From contig JACKQL020000012.1 of NCBI GenBank assembly GCA_018296165.2, forward strand, positions 434,001 through 498,000: DNA of 64,000 bases, in the 5' to 3' direction. Each line of letters starts with the position of its first letter. The first letter of the stretch is position 1. Shown piece by piece: positions 11,526 through 21,709 of the stretch. The position numbers and the translations under genes were made by a program. The DNA is from Termitomyces sp. T153. Taxonomy: Eukaryota > Basidiomycota > Agaricomycetes > Agaricales > Lyophyllaceae. The notes under the pieces were generated by a model. It was not told the origin of the DNA. It saw only the letters and a list, made by a program, of their open reading frames with translations, and made no database searches.

Positions 11526-12751
11526 TGTCAGGTTCTGCTGACCTCGGGGGCTCAGCTGCACTGGGCGAGTCCTTACTAGGCGGGCGTGATCCCCTTGCAC
11601 TGGCAACCGGACAATCGAAAGTGTTCTGGGCACTGATGGCTTGTGCGGATAGTTGGTGGGATGTGATCCGGACAGGTCCGGGGAGGTCCGGAGAAGTCGG
11701 ATTGTGAGGAAATGGGACGGGCTTGGCGGGGTTCAGGCAGAAGACCGTATGGGAGATTTGCAGACGCAAAGGAGTAGGCAGCTACACGATCAATGGGAGC
11801 GGAGCTGGGGTTTGATGGGAGATCAATTGGGGTTGATGGAGTCCAGGACCAAGTGAAGAGCGAGGTTCAGACCTGGTGAAAGAGTGTCGGGGTTCGTAAT
11901 CGTAATCGCGGAGTTTGTGAGGTTGTTAAGTTTGAGGAAGACTTGGGCACAATGGCCAGATGAAGTCACCAAGACAGCGTCAGACAAAATGAGATGGGGT
12001 CGAGATGGAACAAGAATAGATTCATGCGGAGATACAAAATGATAACGAGAATGATAACAAAATGGAGACAAGACAAGACTGGGAGACTGAGATAAGACCG
12101 GGAGACTGAGATAAGACCGGGAGACTGAGATAAGACCGGGAGACTGAGATAAGGCCGGGAGACTGAGATTAAGGAAAATGAATCATGAAACACAAAACAC
12201 AAAACACAAGAAGGAAACAATCAGACCATAGGTAACGTTAAGCAATATCAAGACTAGAGTACAAAGAGCTACTTGACGTCTTATATACTGACTACCGGAG
12301 AACTTCAGAGTACGTCAGCTGCTGCGGCAGGGCTTGGCAGAGCTCGACGGAGTGGGCGGGTGTCAGTTGTGATTGAGGGTCGGGCCACGCTGATACATTG
12401 ATGGGATCATTTGGGAACACGGGTCGCCCCAAGGTTGTTGTGATACTCTGGAATGGGTCAGAGGAACCAGGGTGTTGAGTTGGTGATGGGTGGCAGAGAT
12501 TGGGAACAGCGGGGGTGGTTCTCGGGGTTTAGGAGATCCAGGGTAAGTGTCAGTGGCTGCAGGGAAGGCGTCAAAGTTGGCCAGGGGGCCATCAGAGTTA
12601 GCCAGGGAGGCATCGGAGTTAGCCAAGGTTGCATTGGGGCTAACCAAAATAGGCGTGGGGCATGGGTGGAAGTTTGGTGGAGTGTCGGGGGTTTTGGAGA
12701 ATCAGGAGGTTGCTGGACAATGTGCGGGGGTCCAGGGGATGGGTTGTGACA
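11526..12751 (-). repeat. 5' LTR of the nested element
   Basis: Homologous over its full length to 5584-6771. It is 38 bp longer because it has five rather than three copies of the 19-bp GGGAGACTGAGATAAGACC-like unit at about 12075-12170. Together with the TGAGC target duplication this marks an intact insertion. Confidence 0.92.
12244..12290 (-). promoter_or_regulatory. Promoter and transcript start in the 5' LTR
   Basis: Minus-strand TATATAAG (from 12287) is followed 32 nt later by AGTCTTGATATT (12255-12244), the predicted RNA 5' end, whose first 12 nt pair with the primer-binding site at 11513-11524. Confidence 0.65.
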
Positions 12752-12756
12752 TGAGC

Positions 12757-13127
12757 TCTCTCTTCTGCACCTGCACCAGCATCCTTATGACCAGGTGCAG
12801 CTCCTTCTTTCATGCCTCATGTTGCTCCCCTGCACTCCCTACTCCAAGAAGTCCCAATGGATGTTGATGCTTCCAGACAGCGGTCCACCACCCCCCACCC
12901 CCTTGCTATCTCAACACTGTGGGAAGGCAGGTCATTTTGCCTGTTACTGTCCTCAAGGGCTGGAAGTTTGCTACTTGTCAGCATCAGAGCAAGAAGAGCT
13001 GCTCATCCAACTACTTGCAGCCTGGGATGCCACAGAAACTCCCTCTCCAGACGCACCTATAGCTGTCCATTCTGAGGAAGTGGCCAATGGATTGGAGAAG
13101 GTTCCTGCAGAGTCTGAGGATTTTTAA
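12757..13127 (+). pseudogene. Gypsy gag, second part with zinc knuckle
   Basis: This continues the gag cut at 5580. It encodes a CCHC zinc knuckle (QHCGKAGHFACYCPQG, near 12912-12960; the first Cys position reads Ser-Gln in this copy) followed by the LSASEQEELLIQLLAAWDA block also seen in the left relic near 2300. It ends at a stop at 13125-13127. Only removal of the 7168-bp insertion plus one target copy would join it to the first part. Confidence 0.75.
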
Positions 13128-13399
13128 AAGGGCAATGGATGACCAGTACGCCCTCATTGCCCAGTACTAATTGTTTCACTTCCCTGTCCATAGAATCAAA
13201 TATATCTGTTGCCATTGTTGATACTATGCCTGAAACAATAAGCCCCTCCTCAGATGTACAAACTCCCCCTCCAGCTAAGGTCTCAGCTGAAAACACACTC
13301 CCCAGCACACACCCTTGCATCCCTGCATAGGAACACCACCTCCCCCACCATTATGTTGTTGCTTCCACCCCTTCTACCAACTCCCTGAAGCTACAGGTG

Positions 13400-13860
13400 G
13401 AAATTGAGACAATGGACACCTAGCAGATCCAAAGTGTGGTTGCCATCCTTGACAGTGGTGCAACAGGCCTCTTCCTTGACACTGACTATGTGCAACAACA
13501 CTGCCTGACCACTCACCCCCTTTCTCATCCTATCCCTGTATACAATGTTGATGGCACGCTCAATGAAGCTGGCTCGATTTGCTTTGTGGTGGACCTGGTC
13601 CTCTGCTACTAAAACCACTCAGAGCAAGCTGCCTTTGCCATCACTAGTTTGGGAAAGCAAGACATGATCTTGGGGTTCACCTGGCTATGTGAACACAATC
13701 CAGAGATTGACTGGACTAAGGATGAAGTGAAGATGAGTCATTGCCCATGTTGCTGCATTACCTGTGCAGAAGAAGCCTGTATAGAGCGGAGAGCCAAAGT
13801 TTGTGAGCATGCTGCTGTGCATGCCTGTCATGCTGGGCATCTCCCTTATGCTGATCTCAA
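13400..13860 (+). pseudogene. Gypsy aspartic protease, with stops
   Basis: The active-site block AILDSGATGLFLDTDYVQQH lies at about 13440-13500 and keeps the catalytic DSGA. It is followed by VDGTLNEAGSI and ITSLGKQDMILGFTWLCEHNP (13640-13695), typical of retropepsins of this family. In-frame stops lie before the active site (near 13422) and near 13609, so the polyprotein is interrupted. Confidence 0.75.
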
Positions 13861-14159
13861 CCTCCTGAGTCCCCCCCCTCTGGCATTCCCTTATAGAGAG
13901 GCCCTCTATGAGGATGTTCAAGGTGTTTGGTGTGAATCTCCAGAGGAAGAGGAAGGAGGAGGAGAATGGATCTGTACTCCAGATGCAGAGTCTCTGGATG
14001 AGAATATAGAGGTGGGTGATTGGATCTATGCTACAACCCTCTGCCTCCCTCCTGCAGTGGCAGAGATTTGGGCCAGTCAGACAACTTCTCAGTGTCTGGC
14101 TGGGTTTAATCGTATTATTCAGTACTCTTAGTCCCTTAAAAGGAATTTCAGGGCATTTG

Positions 14160-15696
14160 TGGCAAATTCACAGCCCAAGCCTTTCCATAGCACTGTTCCC
14201 AATCACCTCCACAACTTTGAGGATGTATTCTCCAAGGCCTCCTTTGATTCACTTCCAGAGCATAAGCAGTGGGATCATGTGATTGAGCTGATACCAGATG
14301 CAGAGCCCTCCAGTTGCAAGGTCTATCCACTTGCACCCTGTGAACAGGACAAGCTGGATGCTTTCCTGCAGGAGAATCTTAGCTCAGGATGAATATGACC
14401 TCCAAGTCTCCAATGGCCTCCCCAGTCTTCTTTATTAAGAAGAAGGATGGGTCTCTTCATTTGGTTCAGGATTATCATGTCCTGAATGCGACAACAGTAA
14501 AGAACCGCTATCCTTTGCCACTCATCTCAGAACTTGTCAACAACCTTTGAGGTGCATGCTATTTCACTAAGTTGGATGTCCACTGGAGCTACAACAATGT
14601 ATGCATCAAAGAAGGGGATGAGTGGAAGGCAGCATTCCAAACTAATCACAGACTTTTTGAACCTCTGGTAATGTTCTTTGGTCTCACCAATAGCCCAGCC
14701 ACCTTTCAGACTATGATGAATGACATTTTCCATGATCTGATTGTGGAAGGTGTTGTCTGCATGTATCTTGACAATATCCTCATCTACACAAGAACTCAGG
14801 AGGAGCATTGCCAGGTCACATGCATGGTCTTGGAACGCCTCCACCAACACCAGCTCTATTTAAAGCCTGAGAAGTGCAAATTTGAACAGACAAAAGTGGA
14901 GTACCTGGGTTTGATCATTTCACATGGAACAGCCAAGATGGACCCTATTAAAGTGGCAGGGGTAGCAGAGTGGCCTGAGCCAAGGAACAAGAAGGAAGTT
15001 CAAGCCTTTCTTGGGTTTGTCAATTTCTATCAGAGGTTCATACAGGATTTCTCCCACCATGCACAACCCCTCTTTGACCTCACAGTTAAGGATACTGCAT
15101 GGCAGTGGGAGCCCCCACAGCAAGCTGCCTTTGACACCCTCAAGCAATCTGTGACCTCAAAGCCAGTCCTCCTATTCCCCGACAATGACTCTCCATTCTA
15201 TGTGGAAGCAGATAGCTCAGACTTTGCTACAGGGGCAGTCCTCTCCCAGCAGTCAAAAGAGGATGGCAAATGGCACCCAATAGCCTTCTACTCCAAGAGC
15301 CTTAATGCAGTGGAATGGAACTATGAGATCCATGACAAGGAGATGCTGGCAATTATTTGGTCCTTTGAAGAATGGCAGCATTTCCTTGAGGGTGCACAAC
15401 ATAAGTTTGAAGTCTGGACAGACCATAAGAACCTGGAGTACTTCCGTTCTGCTAAGAAACTCAATCGACGTCAAGCTCGGTGGTCTCTGTATCTGGCCAA
15501 CTTTGACTTCTCACTGCACCACAAACCAGGACGGAGCATGGGCAAACCAGATGCACTGTCCAGGCAGGCGGACCATGGTACTGGAGCAGGAGATAATGAC
15601 AATATTGTCCTCCTCAAGCCAGAGCTCTTTGCTATCCATGCACTAGAAGGGATTGTGGCTCAGGGAGATGAGGCAAACATCCTTAGGGACATCTGA
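14160..15696 (+). pseudogene. Gypsy reverse transcriptase and RNase H
   Basis: LHNFEDVFSKASFDSLP (near 14205) leads into RT: KLDVHWSYNNVCIKEGDEW, FGLTNSPATFQTMMND and the active-site motif at about 14765. That motif reads YLDN where family members have YxDD, so one catalytic Asp is lost. RNase H follows (VEADSSDFATGAVLSQQ, near 15210; HDKEMLAI, near 15330; WTDHKNLEYFR, near 15420) with its acidic residues kept. A 374-codon open frame covers 14572-15696; upstream stops (for example near 14392 and 14550) break the rest. Confidence 0.85.
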
Positions 15697-15699
15697 TGA

Positions 15700-17152
15700 G
15701 GGAACTGGGAGGGTGCACAGGAGGATGCAGCTGCCCAGGCTGCACAGGCCCTACAAGCTTGACAGGCAAGTGGAGTCAAGTCAGTGCATGCAGATGAGTG
15801 GAGTCTTCAGGATGGGCTGCTAACCTTCAGAGGATACATTTATGTGCCTAACATTCCAGAACTTCATCGGTGCATTGTAGAACAACATCATGACTCTTGA
15901 GTGGCTGGACATTCTGGAAGGTAGAAGATGCTAGAGCTGGTATCCCAGAACTATTGGTGGCCACAGATCTCCCAATATGTACACACCTACACTAGCACCT
16001 GCAACCTCTGTCTCCACACAAAACCTCACTGCCAAGCACCCATGGGCCAGCTCCACCCACTTCCTATTCCAGCTGCTTGCTGGAGTGTTGCATCAGTGGA
16101 TTTCATTGTGGAGCTCCCAGATGCTCATGGGTACAATGTCATGATGGTGGTGGTGGATCTCTATGGCAAATGGGGTCATTTCATACCTACTCACACCACA
16201 TGCTCTGCCTTGGGAGCGGCCAGCCTGTACTGTAAGAATGTCTGGAAACTCCATGCTCTGTCAGATGGGTATGTCTCAGACTGGGGCCCCCAGTTTGTGG
16301 CAGAATTCACTTGAGAACTGTATCGCCTGCTAGGCATAAAGCTCCATACCACTATGGCCTATCACCCTCAGTTGGATGGGCAGACAGAACATGTTAACCA
16401 AGAACTGAAACAGTATCTCCACCTGTTTTGTAATGAGAGGCAGGATGACTGGGATGAGCTGCTGCCAGATGCAGAATTCCAATACAACAACCATGTTCAC
16501 TCTTCCACACAGATGACTCCATTCTTCCTGGACACTGGCAGGCACCCTCGCATGGGATTTGAACCTCAGGCATGCCCCTCAGAGAATGACTCCATCAACA
16601 AGTTTGTGAACCAGATGAGAAGGGCACAGGAGGAGGCAAAAGCTGCATTGGTGAAGGCCAAGGAAGACATGGCATGGTACTATGATCGCAGATGGACACC
16701 TGCTCCAGTTTACAAGCCCAGGGACCATGTGTACTTGGACAGCTCAGACATTAAGACAACAAGGCCATCCCTGAAGCTGTCACATTGTCATCTGGGCCCC
16801 TTCATGGTGGAGAAGAAGGTAGGGCCATTGGCATACCAACTTAAACTCCCAGCAGGCCTGCACCAACTGCATCCAGTCTTCAATGTGGTCGAGTTGTTTC
16901 CAGCTCCAGAGGATCCAATCCCAGGCCATCACCCTAAGCCACCCCCACCACCAGTCCTGGTCAATGATGAGGAAGAGTATGAGGTGGAGGAAATCTTGGA
17001 CAGCAGGGTATTCCAAGGGAAGTTGCAGTTCAAGGTAAAATGGAAGGGATATGGCATTGAGGACATCTCTTGGGAACCACAGGCTAATGTTCATGCACCA
17101 GGCTTGGTCTGGGACTTCTACCATAGGCATCCCAATGCCCCCAAAGCAATTT
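15700..17152 (+). pseudogene. Gypsy integrase with C-terminal chromodomain
   Basis: Zinc-binding region remains (EQHHDS near 15885, then CNLCLHTK near 16010), then the catalytic core (VASVDFIVELPDAHGYN; SDGYVSDWGPQFVAEFT) and AYHPQLDGQTEHVNQELKQY at 16355. Stops interrupt it near 15900, 15927 and 16314. The last frame, 16354-17152, is open and ends in a chromodomain (EYEVEEILDSR, then FKVKWKGYGIEDISWEPQ, 16975-17085). A chromodomain after integrase is the mark of chromoviruses, which are thought to target heterochromatin. Confidence 0.85.
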
Positions 17153-17231
17153 GAGGCATCTACTCTATTTCACCAGCTGACCAGGCAATTTGTGACTTCT
17201 TCTACCCAGTGCGTCGAGGCGCCGCATCCTA

Positions 17232-17243
17232 GAGGGGGGGTGA
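17232..17243 (+). promoter_or_regulatory. Polypurine tract of the chromodomain gypsy
   Basis: GAGGGGGGGTGA directly precedes the LTR start TGTCAGG at 17244. It is nearly identical to the tract of the nested element at 6772-6784. Confidence 0.7.
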
Positions 17244-17297
17244 TGTCAGGGGATGTCTCACTTGTTTCCCCTTCTCCTCCTCCAGTTCTTGTCAGAT

Positions 17298-17668
17298 TGT
17301 TGGAATCCAGGTATTATAGACTTAATAGATCTATACAGATTAATGTGAGTATGTATCCTCAGTCCGATATAAGTGACTGTATTGTATTTCACTGTACCTA
17401 TACAGATTAATGTGAGTATGTATCTGCAGGTACAGTAAGTAAGGTTGTTGATGTGATGGACATAAGCTACTCACCCTCAGTCTGGTATAAGTGACTGAGG
17501 GTGCTATCTACGGTGAGTCTAATATATATATGAAGGGGGGGGAACAATGGTGCATTGTCCTTTGTGCAGTAGTGATGGTGCCTGGGCCCGACATATTGTG
17601 AAGAGCGGTGCCTGGCCCAACACAATGAATAGTGTCTGTGGTGTCGAGTTCTGGACTCCTCTCCAACA
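17298..17668 (-). repeat. Copia 3' LTR
   Basis: A 371-bp repeat with TGTTGG...CCAACA termini. Its last 120 bp on the plus strand match 19213-19332 with few differences. A minus-strand purine-rich GGTGAGGAGGAG just outside it (17669-17680) is a plausible polypurine tract. Confidence 0.85.
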
Positions 17669-17709
17669 CTCCTCCTCACCATGGACACTTCTCCTCACAT
17701 GTGGAATTG

Positions 17710-19210
17710 TTATTGAAGGCCGAGGTGGGGGCAGAGACGCATGAAGGCGGGACTAGGGAGAACTTTTGTGAAGATGTCGGTGGTGTTTTCCTTGGAGGGA
17801 ACCTGGTGTAAGGCTATTTTGTTAGATTGAACACGCTCGTGCAGGAAGTGATATTTGATGTCGATGTGCTTGACGCGTGCATGTAAGAGTGGGTCTTCAG
17901 ATAGTGCTATTGCTGAGTTGTTGTTGCAGAACATCTGAGTTGGCTGAGACGTATGATCATGACCTATGTCTTTTAGTAATGCTCGAAGCCAGATGCACTC
18001 TTGCGCACTCTCAAAGGCCGCCATATACTCTGCTTCACATGAAGATGCAGCAACTGTCCTCTGTGTCCTGACTGCCCAAGAGACGGCGCCAGCCCCCAGG
18101 CTCCAGGTATATCCCCCCACACTCCGTCTCGTGTTGAGGCAGCTAGCCCAGTCTGAGTCCATGAAGCCTATAAGATTGATGTCATTGCCTTTTCCCCCTA
18201 GGTGTAGTTGTAGGTTGCATGTGCCTTTGAGATATTGGACTAAACATATGGCGGCATTCCAGTGAGGGGTGGCGTAGCAATCTAAGTATTGAGTAAGTTG
18301 TTGGATGCCAAAAGCTATATCTGGACGAGTGGAGATGGCGAGGTAAAGGAGACATCCAACTAGTTGTCGGTAGGGCGTGCGCTCCAGGATGTGTCGTTCT
18401 TCCAATGGGAGTGTATCTCTGTCAATTTGGCGTAGTCTAGAGTTGGGGTCCATTGGTAATAGGAGTGGTGTGGCATTTGTTTGTCCAAACTGGCATATGA
18501 TTTTGTCAATGAGCACCATTTGTGACAATTTGACTGTGTGATTTGCACGATCCCACTCGACTGCAATGCCTACGACAAAACAAGGTAGGCCGAGGTCAGA
18601 GATTGTCCACACCTGACGCATCTGGTGTTTGAAACGCTCGTTTTCTTCCTTGCTGCTAGCGATTGAGAGAAAATCGTCAACGTGAAGTGCTGCAATAATG
18701 GTGCCCTGGTCAGTGGTACAGTGGAAGATACAGGATTCACATGCCAGTCATTTGAATCCCCATGCCTCCATGTTCTCATTCACTGTCTTGTTCCATATCC
18801 GTCCTGCCTGTTTCATCCCATACAGCCCTCACACCAACATCCAAACCCAGTCCTCCTTTCCTTCCTCCTCAAATCCTTTGGGTTGCTTCATGAATTGAAC
18901 TTCATCTTCTGGTAGGATGCCGTACAGGAATGCAGTCTTGACATCAATCTGAGTCGCATCCCAGCCCTTTGCAGCTGCGAGGTGGAGCAGGATATGCCAC
19001 GATTCCATACGCGCTGTAGGTGAGGTAGTTTTTGTGTAGTCATGTCTGTGAATTTGCTCATACCCTCTAAATACCAGTTGGACTTTGAAACATACTGGAT
19101 GTCCGAGTTCATCGTGTTTGATTTTGAACACTGGGAGCCCCGTTCTGACCTTTTGACCGGCTGGAACTTCGGATCGAGGAACGAGTTTGTATACTCCCAT
19201 GTCGCGGAGT
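17710..19210 (-). pseudogene. Copia reverse transcriptase-RNase H remnant
   Basis: Minus-strand RT starts within VFKIKHDELGHPVCFKVQLV and QIDVKTAFLYGILPEDE (19150-18900). After a frameshift near 18800-18620 it continues as VWTISDLGLPCFVVGIAVEW, LSQMVLIDKIICQFG, LLYLAISTRPDIAFG and RNase H (GYTWSLGAGAVSWAVRTQRT, SSCEAEYMAAFE, IDIKYHFLHERV). These are standard Ty1/copia blocks. The frames 19287-18829 and 18621-17710 are out of register, so it is inactive. Confidence 0.88.
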
Positions 19211-19212
19211 GT

Positions 19213-19332
19213 GGTGCATTGTCCTTTGTGCAGTAGCAATGGTGCCTGGGCCCGACATATTGTGAAGAGCGGTGCCTGGCCCGACACAATGAATAGTGTC
19301 CGTGGTGTCGAGTTCCGGACTCCTCTCCAACA
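19213..19332 (-). repeat. Copia 5' LTR fragment
   Basis: The first 120 bp of the LTR only. The breakpoint at 19212/19213 joins LTR to RT sequence. Confidence 0.8.
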
Positions 19333-19949
19333 CAGATTTGCTCCATTATAGTTTTCCTTTATTCTCCTTCCTTTTTCCTATCTATTGGTCCTAGTTTCAG
19401 CCCTCAGGCTGCACCAGTCCTCTGTCAATAATTCAGACAAGTGTGGCCCTTTGACACTGCCACTGGCTTATGTAACTGCTGACCAATTGCTGACACATCA
19501 CTTGTGTCTTTTTTCTCTGTCATACTGTACAGTTGTTTCTCACGCTTCTGAAGCCTCTGAAGCGTCACACCTGGCCTAGGGAATCCCCAGACTTGTTCTC
19601 TTTGGATTTCCCTTTGCCAGGTGAGTAGTTATCTCAGTAGACACTGTACAGTACTGAATAGACTTTGGATTTCCCTTTGCCAGCTGTGTGATTGAGCCCC
19701 AGCCTCCAGAGGTCACCCTTACATATTTTGTACTTGTATATGACCAGTTGCTTTGTTGCATAATGAATAATCCATATATTCTTCTTGCTGCTTTCAACTT
19801 GTGCAGCTACCTGTATGTGAGACCATAGACAGTCTCAAAAGGGGGGTATATAACAGAGCATCCAGCAGACCTCCTTGTGACTCTATTATCACTGTTACAT
19901 CATATTGGCAGCATCACATTACACTGCCCTTTGATTGTAATATCACTGT

Positions 19950-19998
19950 TATATAAGGCAGCACCTTACTTCATACTTTGTAGTCCAGAATCATGACC
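19950..19998 (+). promoter_or_regulatory. Promoter and inferred transcript start in the gypsy LTR
   Basis: TATATAAG starts at 19950 and AGTCCAGAATCATG at 19982, again exactly 32 nt apart. The primer-binding site that would test self-priming here was lost with the 5' end. Confidence 0.5.
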
Positions 19999-20099
19999 AG
20001 TTTTGACTTACAAGGTGTGAACTGTAAGCTGCATGACCTGTAACAGAAACACTACACTCCCCCACTGTCACAATCTCATCACTTCTTAATGAAGATCCT

Positions 20100-20543
20100 G
20101 TTGAAGTGACTCTTGCCAGGAATGAACAAAAAGTTATGGATTTATTCTCTCCACTTGAGAAACTGGTGTCCTTCAGCTGCAGAAATGGATGTCTATCAGT
20201 AAGTTACTTGATCCAATCAACAAAATGTTATGCACAATGATGGTGATGAGAAGGAGATTTTTCAAACAGTTTTGGAAGAACAAGAGACAAAGAAGAACAG
20301 AGTAGTAATGGTGGTGATGTTATTGATCCAACAACCTCTAAGTTGAAAGAGAAGCCTCCTTGCCATGTTGCACTTCAAGCTATTGCAACACTCAAGGACT
20401 ATGTTGTAGTTATCAATGCCCCATTCATGCATGAGTACTTTGAGGTCATGCTCAACATATTCAGCCATCAGACATGCCTCAATGAATCACATGCACTTCA
20501 ACCAAGTGTCATGACTGACTATTTTGCTTCCAAGCAGTCATAA
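20100..20543 (+). pseudogene. C-terminal relic of a pogo/Tigger-type transposase
   Basis: The frame at 20343-20543 encodes KEKPPCHVALQAIATLKDYV, then FSHQTCLNES and a final MTDYFASK. The same pattern, (P)SHQKALNTV, FGHQTHLEEF and a terminal QYFTK, ends the pogo relic at 26976-27200, which also has a recognisable DDE core. The call rests on that internal comparison. Upstream codons from 20100 are decayed. Confidence 0.5.
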
Positions 20544-21709
20544 ATTTGTTGTTAGCATAGTTACAATGACAAAAACATGATTCTAGCTTAAGACAAGTCT
20601 GATTTACAACCCTACAACCACCTCCCTGATGACTCATAATCCTCCATAATCAATAGATTCTGGCCTGAACCAACTGCTATGGGTTATGAGAGCTTCATCT
20701 GTATCCCAAAAGTTGGGAGTTTCATAACACCTGTCACACATCATGACACTGACTCGTACAGCCAATTTTATCTCTGCTCCAGCAAGTCAAAAGCTCAATA
20801 CAATGTTGACACATAAACCTGGCCTCCTGATATTGTACAAGTACTAATATTACAACTTGAGAGAATATATTAGGAGGCTACCTAGAAGTAATTAGGAACC
20901 CTGTACAGTAAGTACAGATATATAATAAAATATTATACAGGTCAAGATATATGCAGAATTAGTGACAGTGAATAAGCACTGTAAAAGGCTGAGCTATGAT
21001 GTTGCATTGTGATGAGGATAGAAAGAAAGGTGGTAGGCTTTTCTTTGGCACAGAGCATGATGCATGCCTCTTGGATAAGCTTCTTGACTTCAGGACAGAT
21101 GATACTTTGCCAAGAAGAGGCCTTGGCAGAAGTTTTGTGGCAGGGAGGCATGTGCTCCATGCCGTATGACACCAGAGAGTGGCAAGCAACACACTACAAG
21201 TTGAGTACCTACTACCTTACAGGACTTAGATTAAATGATTCAACAATACGTGTCAAATACTACTTGTATGTAAGCAGAAAATAAAACATCAGGCAGCACC
21301 CCTTACTACTACCTGTATGTTAGTAAGCAGAAAACATTGTCAACAATGGCCTCAAGATCCTCAAGCACAGTTAAGTTTATACATTTTTGAGTCATTGAAT
21401 AAGGAGCAAAGAATCACAGAAGGAAAATGTGTTATCATGCTTGGCTGATAGATGATATCAATGTTCTCCAGATCTGCTGGAATCAGAGTGATTCATAACA
21501 TCAGGCTGAGGACTTAATAGGTCTATCGTGGCATGTTTCATCAATACGACCATAGCTGCTTCTGTAGCCGTCAGTAGATATCATCCATAGTAATATAGTA
21601 ATACATCCACGTGAGATGCCGACCTTCGGACTATGAACCAAACACCCACGCATTCACACATATTTTCTGTTCTGACTCAGCTGTGTGCTCTACACGCTCT
21701 CGAAGATAT
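20544..21709. other. No gene seen; old repeat-like sequence
   Basis: AT-rich sequence with short, unconvincing ORFs. A short duplicated stretch (TACTACTTGTATGTAAGCAG-like) occurs near 21260 and 21310. The promoter and any 5' exons of the JmjC-like gene should lie in the last few hundred bases. Confidence 0.4.

Larger units (their letters stand above)
5584..12751 (-). mobile_element. Complete non-autonomous LTR retrotransposon nested in gypsy gag
   Basis: Two long LTRs (1188 and 1226 bp) flank a 4754-bp interior. The target duplication TGAGC is present at 5579-5583 and 12752-12756, which fixes both ends. LTRs begin TGTCA and end TGACA. The element is transcribed on the minus strand: its 5' LTR is 11526-12751, its primer-binding site 11513-11524 and its polypurine tract lies next to the 3' LTR at 6772. 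No protease, RT, RNase H or integrase motif is visible in the interior on either strand, so it must be mobilised in trans. The two LTRs are very similar and differ mainly by two extra 19-bp units, so insertion is younger than the surrounding gypsy copy. Confidence 0.9.
17298..19332 (-). mobile_element. Copia element with a large internal deletion
   Basis: The target duplication CAGAT occurs at 17293-17297 and 19333-19337. The ends are TGTTGG and CCAACA. The complete 3' LTR is 17298-17668. Only 120 bp of the 5' LTR remain (19213-19332), followed directly by RT codons. Gag, protease, integrase, the primer-binding site and the 3' part of the 5' LTR are missing. Because the outer ends and target duplication are exact, deletion most likely happened after insertion. 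Confidence 0.88.
17244..20045 (+). repeat. 3' LTR of the chromodomain gypsy, split by a copia insertion
   Basis: It starts TGTCAGG after the polypurine tract and probably ends CCTGTAACA near 20045. The copia element and its duplicated 5 bp interrupt it, leaving an LTR of about 760 bp (17244-17297 plus 19338-20045). The right edge is inferred from the imperfect terminal inverted repeat only, since the matching 5' LTR is lost. Confidence 0.6.

Noticed and set aside
12075..12170. Short tandem repeats, looked at as CRISPR-like.
   Set aside because: 19-bp units without spacers, inside an LTR of a eukaryotic element.
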